A stretch of DNA of 64,000 bases from Amblyomma americanum. Its lineage: Eukaryota > Arthropoda > Arachnida > Ixodida > Ixodidae. The notes below the pieces were generated by a model. It saw only the letters and a program-made list of their open reading frames with translations, ran no database searches and was not told where the DNA came from. The first letter of the stretch is position 1. Every line of letters starts with the position of its first letter. Location: assembly GCF_052857255.1 (NCBI RefSeq), contig NC_135505.1, positions 139,660,343 through 139,724,342 of the forward strand. Direction: 5' to 3'. A program made the position numbers and the translations under genes. This document shows positions 54,976 to 64,000 of this stretch, in pieces.

Positions 54976-55671
54976 ATTCCGACACCTTTCCCCGTCCAGA
55001 GTTTTATATTTATTCCTCTTCAGTTGAGTTCATTCATGATGTGTACCCTCCTTTTGCACTACGAATACAGCGTAAAGTCCGATTTTCAATGGGATACCCT
55101 GAACAAACTTAAGGTGGTCTGTGTCGATTATTATCGCGTTGCGATAAAAACGAATCTACTTGCTCTGAAAACGGAGATCTTTTAAAAATTGATGTTTTTA
55201 ATGAAAGTATTTAATTTTTCGTCCTCCTATATAGCTTATAACTTAGTAAAGGAAAAAAAAAACCTGTCTGCAAGGTATCACCGGCATCACCGGTCAGGTT
55301 CATGTGCGCATCCTTGAGGCTAGCTACAACGCCGTTCGCCGTTCCCTTCCAAACGCTGATCACGGAGTCCTTTAAGGTACTGACGTCATGAGTTTGAGTC
55401 GATTGGCGGGAAAAAAAAAACTGACTATTCAATCCAGTCTCATCAGTAATAAATGGATATTTTCGTGTCGAGAGGAAAGCAATCGATTTTTTCGGGGAAT
55501 AAAAACTGGGTGAAGCTTTCCTAGGTGTCGCTTTGTGTATCAAACATGAATCCTGCAGCAGTCTTAATTGACAGCGTAAACAAGTGTATCTGGACGTCCC
55601 GGATGGCGGTAATGCGTTTCTAAAGGTTCAAGAGGAACTTTGGCGAAAGAGCCACGGCACAAGGTATTTTT

Positions 55672-55850
55672 CTTTAAACTATGTGGGGCCTGTTTTCCGA
55701 GCATTCTACTCCAGAGAATCCGGGCACAAGGCCAGGGGAAAGCGTCTGGCTATTAAAAACAGCTGGCTACCCTGCGACACTGGGGATCGAACCCCGAACC
55801 TCCCACGTAGGAGGCCGGCGCTCGAACAACCAGACCACTGCTGGTTTTGA
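55672..55850 (-). mobile_element. SINE-C (third tRNA-headed family)
   Basis: On the minus strand AGCAGTGGTCTGGTTGTTCG resembles an A-box region and GGGTTCGATCCCC is a B box. The body contains CGCTTTCCCCTGGCCTTGTG. It ends where the hairpin-ended element at 55851 starts. Confidence 0.55.
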
Positions 55851-56140
55851 AGCGAAACCTTCACTGCGCTAGGTAGAGCCGCGCTTCGCGAGGCGTTAAA
55901 TTTTACCTTAACCGAGTAAGACGCCATGCATGGCTATATAAGTCGCACCACAGCAAAGCCCTTCAGTCTAACCTTGTGGACCGTATTGGAGCCGCACCAC
56001 ATGGTCATGACCTTGACCTTTGACCTTGCAGTGACCTTTCGGTGACCTTTCATTCTCGTGTTAGAGAAAGGGGGAGGGGATCATGTGATTAGTCGCGTGG
56101 ATGACGTCACGTAACAATTGCCGTGAAGCTTTCGCCGAGC
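55848..56140 (+). mobile_element. Hairpin-ended MITE-like element
   Basis: Left end GAAGCGAAACCTTCACTGCG at 55851; right end GTGAAGCTTTCGCC at 56122-56136. In between are TGACCTTGACCTTTGACC repeats, like those inside the 37.2 kb copy (CTGACCTTTGACCTTTCG). About 290 bp, no coding. Confidence 0.62.
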
Positions 56141-56599
56141 ACCATGTGTAACTACGCTAAACCTCTGCCATTTTTTTTCTCTATCAACAAGTGCGCCGCT
56201 GCGTTGTGTGAACGGTCTTCTGTAAAAGCAGTCAAACCTTCGACCAGTCCCATCTTGGTGTATTTTTCATGTCTTTCAGTTCATCTGAGCTCTTTAGACG
56301 CTGGCGATCTAAAACTATACGCGACTGACTAGAAAAAGCCGTTGGACTGGAATGAAGTGCGAAATATTTTGCCTGAACCAGATCGCAGAATTAAATTCGC
56401 GCGGCTGCTAACACCATAACGCTGACATTTAGGATGATGTCTCGACGTCAAAAGGTCATGCCTGAGGCGTTATCTGCACAAATGAACACTTGTCAGTATC
56501 ACAAAGTCGATTCGGCGCGCAGCGCGATAATCACTTTCGCATTTTCGTCAACTCCGAAGACGCGTTCCAATGCTTGCGCCTGAGCTTCATTCCTTTAAA

Positions 56600-56690
56600 A
56601 TGCACCCGTGCGCTGTGCGATGTCAGCGCACGTTAAAGAAGCGCTGGTGGTTTAATTTATTCCAGACCCCTCCACTAAGGTCGTCCTTAA
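56600..56690 (+). mobile_element. SINE fragment (body only)
   Basis: GTGCGCTGTGCGATGTCAGC and CACGTTAAAGAAGCGCTGGT, then TCCACTAAGGTCGTCCTT. Diverged, without head or tail. Confidence 0.55.
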
Positions 56691-56745
56691 TAGTTAACGT
56701 ATCGCTTTGGAACTTTAAAGCCCACAAGGGGCAAGTTACAAATGA

Positions 56746-56882
56746 CTTTTTGAAGATGTCAGGACGGCGCGAAAACAAGGACCAGAGGCACACGAACACA
56801 ACAGGACAGGCGCCTGTCCTGTTGTGTTGGTGTGCCTCTTTGGTCCTTGTTGTTTTCGCGCCGTCCTGACATCATCAAAAAG
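56746..56882. repeat. Near-perfect palindrome (foldback), arms about 66 bp
   Basis: Left arm GATGTCAGGACGGCGCGAAA... to the centre GACAGGCGCCTGTC (56806-56817); the right arm is the reverse complement with small indels. ACCAACTAGCCCAA follows the right arm and also occurs at 38.49 kb, next to another insertion. Confidence 0.85.
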
Positions 56883-57029
56883 CTATGCACCAACTAGCCC
56901 AAACCAAAGTAAGTCTTACAATTGACAGCCAATTTGCGTAGTTAGGCCTAATCCGAAATAAGTAAGCTAGCGCCGTGTGGCCATTTATCGTCCGCCTGCC
57001 GCCTAGGTCACTCGGCCTTGTGACGTCAT

Positions 57030-57160
57030 TTTTTCTACAAACTACTCTGTTAATCTTGTGAATTTTTACTTATGTGTTTGTTGTGATCATTTTTGTTTTG
57101 TGGAATCCCCTCCTATGTAATGCCCGAAAAGGCTTTAGGGTATATAAACTAATTAATTAA
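57030..57160 (+). mobile_element. 3' UTR remnant of the 41.4 kb LINE family
   Basis: CTATGTAATGCCCG, a short gap and then CTTTAGGGTAT match 45890-45915 in order, with the preceding T/G-rich stretch also alike. The end has diverged into AATTAATTAA. Confidence 0.55.
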
Positions 57161-57307
57161 GGACGGCAATAGAATTATAAGCAGCGCTAAGATGCATGTG
57201 TGAGAAGGATGCGGTGCAGTGGAGACACTGGGGCACCTGCTCCTTCGCTGCGCCGCATTCGCCGACGCTCGTCGAGATATGCTCGCGGCTTACAGGGCGC
57301 TGGGCGT

Positions 57308-57390
57308 CGAAATTTCCGGAGCCCTTCACTACGGCGTCTCTCATAGCCTGAGTCGCTTTGGGACGTTAAGCCACCTTAAACCTAACCATA
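57308..57390 (+). mobile_element. SINE-A 3' fragment in LINE-R
   Basis: GTCGAAATTTCCGGAGCCCT to GAGTCGCTTTGGGACGTTAA, interrupting LINE-R coding sequence. Confidence 0.7.
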
Positions 57391-57847
57391 CTCCCACACT
57401 CGCTCAAGACGCTATTGTGGCCGCAGGGCAGTGCGCGCACCCGTGAGCGAACCATGGTGGGCCTCTGTGCATCTCTCGAACAGACGGGCTTGACGTCCCG
57501 TCTGTCTTGCGCCAGGTAGCAGTGACCAAACGCTCCGCGTGCACTACCTCGGACGCTTAACAGCTGGGCGCCCCACCCCAGCTGTTGTGTGCCAAGTGTT
57601 GTGCGCGTGTTTTTATTTGTATTATTTTCTTTCTTGACTGTACATGCGCACATCCTGGACAACTTTACTCTTACCCTCTGTAAATAGTGTATATGTGACC
57701 AATCCCTGTATCCTCTCTTGCTGTCCCCTCACCTCTTTCATTTCACTTCTTCAAACTGCCTGCTATCCTTTATTTCCGCGGCCCCAGCTCAAACGCCGCC
57801 CCCCCCCCCCCCCAGTGATGGCAGATGCCGGGGTTAGCAAACATCTT

Positions 57848-57968
57848 CTGGTTTGGTTTATTGTTTATGGGGGTTTAATGTCCCAAAGCGACTCAGGCTA
57901 TGAGAGACGCCGTAGTGAAGGGCTCCGGAAATTTCGACTACCTGGTGTTCTTTAACGTGCACTGACAT
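57848..57968 (-). mobile_element. SINE-A, 5'-truncated, in LINE-R 3' UTR
   Basis: Minus-strand tail half only. Near-perfect TSD GCAAACATCTT (57837-57847) / GCAAAAATCTT (57969-57979). Confidence 0.78.
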
Positions 57969-58974
57969 GCAAAAATCTTTTAACTTCCATCTTTATTATT
58001 ATTTATTTAACAAACACTTACTACTACTACTACTAAAATGCTGTGAGCGGAGAAGCAGAGAATCGACTTGGTAACACAAGCAGATCCTTCGCGAGAATAA
58101 AATGACATGCCTTTGCGTTCTAACAGTTCGCCAGAAGAAGGCTTTTCAAAGCAGGCCCTTTAATAATCGGAGACAAGAAGCTCCCAGCTGGCTTCGCTGT
58201 GAACTTAAGATCTCCGATATCGCAGGAGAGTGGATGCGCCAGCTTGTTCCAGCTGGCTTGGAAACCAGAGAGGCGAATAACGCTTAAGAGTGAAGGAAAA
58301 TGCGCAACACAAACACGCCTATCACTTCGTCCTGCTCGAAGATTGTAAACTGAGGGGTTTGACGTCCGAAAACGACAAATTGGATATGAGAAAAGCTATT
58401 TATTTGGCACGAGATATGAATTCAAGAAACGGTACACGGTTCGATGTGTACCCATAGCTACGCATATTGCAAAATTTATTAGTATGAAAATGCATTGTGG
58501 TTAGAAAATGCATAAATGCATCAGAATCGTATGCACTTAATCTTGCTCGTTTCGCCCCTCCGCGCCGTGATAAGGCGCTGATAAGTCGGGGGGTCGACGG
58601 TCGCACGATGTTGATAAAAAAATTTGCGCCGGACGTACTTTGATGACACAAAATCAAGTAGTATGCGCCTGAAAATTCCACCATCTGTTTCTTTACCTCC
58701 GGTTACAGAAAGCATAAGTCGCCATTACAAAATAGGAATAAATATTTGTACTAGTGCAGATTTCGAGCAAAAAAGAAATGTCGGCAGACAAAAACATGTC
58801 CTCAACGTCACTGCAGTCAGCGCCAAAATTAGCCATAGCACGTCACCTGCGCCGTTCTGGTTGAGATGGCGAGATGGTCAGCGCTACCTTCGCGCTGGAA
58901 AGCGCCGTTTAACGCACCTATCCGACAGCATGGAGCAGAGAAAGTGGGTATGCCTGGTTTGACGTTTCCTATCT

Positions 58975-59435
58975 GCCCATATGCTACGAGGGACGCCGTA
59001 GTGGAGGGCTACTGGTCATGTTTGACTACCTAGGGTTCTTTTAACGTCCACCGACGCAGCACAGAACAACGACGCTTTTGCATTTTACCCCTATCGGGAT
59101 GGAGCCGCTGCAGCCGGGACTCATTCGCTTGGTTTATAGGGATTATATGGGTTTAACGTCCCAAAGCGACTCAGGCTATGACAGACGCCGTAGTGAAGGG
59201 CTCCGGAAATTTCGACCACCTGGCGTTCTTTAACGTGCACTGACATCGCACAGTACACGGGCCCCTAGAATTTCGCCTCCATCGAAATTCGACCGCCGCG
59301 GCCGGGATCGAACCCGCGTCTTTCGGGCCAGCAGCCGAACGCCGTAACCACTCAGCCACCGCGACGGCTGGGACTCATTCGCGCAAACTTGGAACCTACA
59401 TCCCAGCTCGAAAGCCACTGAGCCAACGCGACTGG
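58975..59435 (-). mobile_element. Old SINE-A copy split by a younger SINE-A
   Basis: Halves 58975-59115 (body, tail) and 59383-59435 (head remnant ending GCCACTGAGCCAACGCGACT) flank the nested copy at 59129-59369. Confidence 0.72.
59129..59369 (-). mobile_element. SINE-A nested in SINE-A, perfect 13-bp TSD
   Basis: Full-length minus-strand copy between GGGACTCATTCGC at 59116-59128 and 59370-59382. It is close to the family consensus, so young. Confidence 0.9.
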
Positions 59436-61889
59436 TGCAAGAAACAAGGTTCCCTTTTCCGGTTATTAGCCGTAGGAGAAGCTCGAAGGGCGGTAGGCGT
59501 CCCCAAATGTATCCGCTATGTTTCGAAATGCATCTCCCGCACGCTGTACCAAGTCGTATAGGAACCAGCTATCAGCATTTGCAGGATGCCTCTCAAGTTA
59601 CGAGCTGCACTTTTAAGTTACAAAGTGGAGAACAAGGAACAACCACACTCATTAATCCAAATGCTTCTTAGGCATCTTTCTAAACGCTCGAAAAGTTGGG
59701 CTTACCTTGAATCTTGAGACTGAAGATCAACGTGGCGTTTGCACAAAGCACGATGGTGTTATAGTCCCTGCTCTGTCCTGCTAGCGCGATGATTCAATCC
59801 TTGTCACAACGGTTGCCCGACAAAACCTGGAACTAAATCGTGCTATACTCTCTTCACCAGCAAATTTTCTTTTCTGCTGTCATCGTTAAATATTGCCTCC
59901 GCATGTGCAAACGCATGATCATGTGCATATGGCCGGACAAGGATACATATCTCTTGTCTTACCAGAAGATTCACTGCACCCCCCCCTCCCTCATTTTCAC
60001 CTAAGACAGGGAGCGCATATCGTTTTTCAAGGTATCCTGCCTTAACTCGAAGATCTTTCCCTTGACTCCTTGCCTATCTCTCAAGCAGAAATGGGCGTCA
60101 AATTTGTTGACGATTTTCGTACATATGCTGCGCAAGGCCGATGACATTTCTTTTCAGGATCACTTCCGACGATGCAGAAAGTCAGTTTCCCAGTTGTAGA
60201 AACCGGAAGCTTCGCTACGCAATAGCACTATCTTCTGAAGCACACACGCGTGCTCGCGTACTGCAGCTAATCTTGACACATCTCGCTCATTGTTCGGACC
60301 ACCCTGCATGCCGTTAAAAATTTTCGCTCTCGCATTTAGTCTCGCTGATACTTGGACCGCAGGTGAAAAGAAACAAAAAAAATGTTCGGCTCTTGCAGCC
60401 GGGAAAAGTTAATTAAGCTCACGGACTAGCTGTCCAATAGTGATGAATTTTGCGCTAAACACCCACTCCTGCAAACCGCGTAGGTAAGGCTGCAGCGCAT
60501 GAACGGACACTATAAAGGCCGAGTGACATTTAATTAACAACCGTGAACAAATTTCACTGGAACATCGTTTTTAAACGAGATAATCAGGTGTTTCCTGAAA
60601 AAACTTGGCACAATAGGAAAACTGAGCGCTAACGGAATACTAGGAGCCCGCCCACAGCCAGTGCGCGCGCTCTGATTGGCCCCGATGCGGCAAGCGCGCG
60701 TGTAGCTACCGGGTACCTTGCGCCATCTGGCGCCCCCTCAGGGCAATCTGCGCATGCGCACTGACGGCGCGTGGTCTCCCGGTACTCCGTTGAAGGGACT
60801 ATATGCAATGAAAAGTCGCTCGTAAATGTTTTCAATGCTTAGAAATGATGCTAAGAAGCATTCACACCAAGTGTGAGTCTTCGGAACTGAGCTGGCAATT
60901 TATTATGAATTTTTAAAAAACGTGTTTTTTTTAATTCCCGGGCCGATTGGTGTGCTCGTAGAGACCGATCCTGAAACTAAGATCGTGAAAAAAGACGTCA
61001 CTCTGCCCATGACGTCAGCAGGCCACCACACGCTGTCGTTCGCTGGAGCCACGACGTCACGGGCACACTTCCGGTAGCCGTGAAAATCGTCTGCTCGTGC
61101 CGCCGCGCGACCCTCTCGGGCAAGCGCGAGCCAGGGCATTGCCTTCGCGCATACGGTTTCAATTTTCCTCTGCCGTCTCCTTCTGTCGGGAGTTCCGGAG
61201 CCACTCGCAGTGGATCGCCGAGTCGCTACTGTCGTCGCTGGCGTTCAGCCGGCTCGATGCCCATCGCGGTCGCGAGCAGTCGCGCCTCGAGGTCCGGGTC
61301 CAATACTGCTAACTTCAACAGACGACAAGCAAAGAAACCTGACGCGCGCCGCAATCCCGCCGCCGACGCTGCTGCTAGGGCGCGACAACCGGAAGTTGCA
61401 AACCAAACGTCAGCGGATGACGTGCTCATGGGCGGGGCCCAGTCCCAGAGCTGTTGTCTTTATTTTTGTCTGGTTCCCCGCGAGTACGAGTTGAGGGAGG
61501 AGAGGAGGGGTGTAATTTTTAATCGTCTATATCGTCGTTGTTATTGATGCTAGCTCAAAAATTCTTGCACTGGGGTGACGAGTGATCGAATGCCTATCGT
61601 CTGCTTTACGTAATCTCAAATAAATTTATTGCATAGTACCTTTAAAGATGCATGGCGTGGCTGGAGGTAATGATATGGAAGTGTAAATGGAACTGTTTTA
61701 TATACACGGCCCTCTGCTCACATCTACGTAGTTAGGCTGGTAATTACGACTGACACCTGTGTTCACAACGGCACACCTGCCAATCATGTCCTCCCTTGAA
61801 CAGTAGGAATCCACAAAAACGTATTTAACAGGGTTTTAACTTACGGCCGCTAAGGTCACTTGTGAACACTCGATTAACGAGAGGCAACG
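59436..61889. other. No supported gene; GC-rich stretch at 60.6-61.5 kb
   Basis: 60620-60790 and 61000-61500 are GC- and CpG-rich, with long open frames on both strands that look like by-products of composition. A promoter-like island or first exon is possible. Confidence 0.4.
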
Positions 61890-61900
61890 AATTTACAAGT

Positions 61901-62138
61901 TTGGTTGGTTTGGTTTATGGGGTTTAACGTCCCAATGCGACTCAGGCTATGAGACGCCGTAGTGAAGGGCTCCGGAAATTTCCACCACCTGGGGTTCTTT
62001 AACATGCACCGACATCGTACAGTACACGGGCCTCTAGAATTTCGCCTCCATCGAAATTCGACCTCGGTGGCCGGGATCGAACCCGCGTCTTTCGGGCCAG
62101 CAGCCGAGCGCCATAACCACTCAGCCACCGTGGCGGAA
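61901..62138 (-). mobile_element. SINE-A, 11-bp TSD
   Basis: Full-length minus-strand copy with TTGGTTGGTTTGGTTT tail; TSD AATTTACAAGT (61890-61900) / AATTTGCAAGT (62139-62149). Confidence 0.85.
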
Positions 62139-62149
62139 AATTTGCAAGT

Positions 62150-64000
62150 AAATCCAGAACACACTGAAGGCAGATGGAAGCAATATTTAATGTAAATTCT
62201 AAATTAATTAGTTTTGATAAGCCTATAAAACTAATGTTACGCAGGCAACCGTACCAATCTATCGAGACTCACATAATAGTTTCTAAGCATCGTCCATGAC
62301 GTTCACACAGGAGGAGGCAAGAACATGCGTAGACAACCAAGACCAAACAAGTCCTCCTTTAAGGAGCAAACCACAAACGGTAGCCTCAGATGGCTCACTA
62401 ATGACATGTTAAGATTTTACGCCCAGTGCGCTGCTTTTCGGGAGCCAGAACATTCGTTTCCGGGTGCTCTAGTTACGACCGAAAAGAAAAACACACAGAG
62501 AAAAGATGCAAAATGTTTATTTCAAAGCAAAATGTTTATTCAAAAAAAATTTCGCGCTGCTTTTCGCGAAAACATCTGAAACAAATCCGATCCAAAAGTT
62601 GTGGCTGCTTTGAGAAAAAAGGCAAGTGACACTAGCTCCAGTCCCACAAAGCAATGGCAAGGCACACGGTGACATGAAAAAATATCCAACTCCTTCTCAA
62701 GTACATCAGCATACCTGATCAAATCCAATATTCCATAAAACCAATGCGACAGCACTTGTGATAATCAGCACGTTATTGTGGCAATGTTTTACTTTGCACA
62801 CGATATGCACGAGATGACCACGTGCTATAGGAAACAAAAGTCTCTACGATGTACTAGCGCCGGCTGGATTGCATCGCCGCGTCCTCTGGCGGCCTGGTTG
62901 TTAACGACAGAGGGCGGGCAGCGCGCCTTCGTTTCTTATTCCCTGCAGGTGCCTTTCCGGAAGCGTTGGCGTGACGTTCTTCCGCTGCACCCGCTAGGAA
63001 GACGAGGACTGGACAACGGCACCTTTCTACACTATCCTTTTTTTTTTGCTTTTTCGCTCTTTGAGCTAAGGCCAAAGCATGTGCCAGCGCTCGGCTTGAG
63101 ACAACGGACACGGGGCATGACGTCGCTTCACCCAATAACGAATTCCAGTGGAAAACATGCACGCAACTAATGGAGCCCCAACAGAATCGTTACAATGTCT
63201 CCGACCAGATGGCGCTAGTACTTCGTGAAGACTTATTGTCCACAGTAGTAAGAGAAGATTTTATGGCGCTTTATTTAAATTCATAATCCTAGGACCGCTA
63301 GAGTGCTTCTTCCTCTTAACAGGAATTTGGTGGCATCGTAGCTAAAAAAACACCAACACCGCTCTTAAACGAGGGCACTCTATCGGTAAGGAGAAAAGCG
63401 GGACTCCAGCCCGCATGCGTAGAACTATGCCACCACTCAGGTTATTATTCTGCGCATGCACGCGGGCACAACGCAATTCGCCTAACCCCTGTTCAAAATC
63501 TCCCGATTTTTGCAATATCCACCGTGGTACAAATCTACATTACTCCGTTGACAGAATCACCGCAATTGCAGATGCTTACTGAGAGACTGCGTTTTGCACA
63601 ACAAAAAGAATTGAATTCTTGCAGAGCATAGTTTTATTTCGACAAAATTCCTAAGGAATAGAATCGTAGTTTCGGCATCACAATGAGAGAGAGAGAGAAA
63701 TAAAAGGCAGGGTGGTGGTCCAGGCGGGCGTACAAGAGATGAAAGGATGCGAAAGGGGAAAAGGAGAGCTGTAACGAGGTACGACTGCCTCGATAAAAAA
63801 CAAACACAAATTAAAACAGCGCCATCTGACGCCGCAGATAAAAACGAAACAATGCACTGCGACTCGCAAGCGCTGAAATCAGAAACGTTTGGTACAAAGT
63901 GCGTTTACATAACTTAGTGCGGCATCGTCCACAACGTCCACACAGCGAATGAAGCAGAAAGTTCTTGCGGGCTAGTTGGTTCACTGCAGAAAAAAAGTTG
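62150..64000. other. No supported gene
   Basis: Short frames only, plus a (GA)n tract at about 63683-63697. Confidence 0.5.

Larger units (their letters stand above)
57195..58015 (+). mobile_element. LINE-R 3' copy with two SINE-A fragments inside
   Basis: The plus-strand frame VETLGHLLLRCAAFADARRD (with LLAAYRALG-type end) is cut at 57307 by a SINE-A 3' fragment (57308-57390). It resumes as TLAQDAIVAAGQCAHP* and continues into the LINE-R 3' UTR. A second, minus-strand SINE-A (57848-57968) sits in the UTR with an 11-bp near-perfect TSD, after which AAATCTTTTAACTTCC resumes. Confidence 0.65.

Noticed and set aside
54745..55185. 146-codon plus-strand frame
   Set aside because: It crosses a SINE-C copy and one arm of a palindrome, so its openness is incidental.
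61080..61547. 155-codon plus-strand frame and opposite-strand frames in GC-rich DNA
   Set aside because: Several frames are open at once because of composition. No motif, splice signal or repeat distinguishes one.

Overview
The window is nuclear DNA of an arthropod, almost certainly a hard tick (Ixodidae). The main reason is two abundant tRNA-headed SINE families that look like the Ruka-type SINEs I recall from Rhipicephalus; this was not checked against a database. Spliced genes, intron-rich spacing and several LINE clades (CR1/Jockey-like, RTE, RNase H-bearing I-like) fit the same assignment. There is no bacterial, plasmid or CRISPR content.

Three host-type genes can be supported. (1) 4814-7938 (+): a two-exon divergent ionotropic receptor (IR/iGluR-type channel) whose exon junction restores a split AGG codon. 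(2) 23804-25374 (-): a large, probably terminal exon coding for an Arg/Ser/Pro-rich, mostly disordered protein with an internal repeat, followed by a poly(A) signal. (3) 50956-53860 (-): a large exon for an acidic Ser/Pro-rich protein with four to five 51-residue repeats; its 3' part is displaced by two apparent 1-nt deletions.

Most of the rest is mobile DNA. At 41.4-45.9 kb lies a nearly intact CR1/Jockey-like LINE. Its ORF1 starts with a hydrophobic leader running into a canonical 2A (StopGo) motif, DVEANPGP, followed by a coiled coil and an L1-type RNA-binding domain. One nonsense codon and one frameshift break it. ORF1 and ORF2 are in the same frame, separated by one TGA with no ATG before the endonuclease. 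At 27.2-30.7 kb (-) an intron-bearing DDE (IS630/Tc1-like) transposase gene is split by a Gypsy-like gag/LTR fragment and has lost a catalytic Asp. LINE fragments occur at 9.8, 17.0, 17.8, 20.6, 21.2-22.6, 31.1, 32.6-34.0, 38.3, 39.3, 40.3, 46.6, 47.6 and 57.2 kb. Two dozen SINE copies, many with clear target-site duplications (TSDs), date the insertions relative to each other.

A further group of non-autonomous elements (4-345, 11717-12455, 20421, 34796-35150, 37194-37563, 50184-50390, 55848-56140) shares a hairpin terminus GAAGC-GAAA-GCTTC. The stem and loop change together at both ends of a copy, for example GTAGC-GATA-GCTAC. One member (34.8-35.15 kb) carries an ORF with STPR-like repeats. 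Three near-perfect long palindromes (37.6, 54.6-55.0, 56.8 kb) look like a foldback family, one of them split by a SINE. An 11-bp-periodic field of the palindrome GTCTATAGAC lies at 12.96-13.39 kb.

Regions at about 0.35-4.05, 13.98-16.0, 48.3-50.2, 59.4-61.9 and 62.2-64.0 kb hold no gene I can support.
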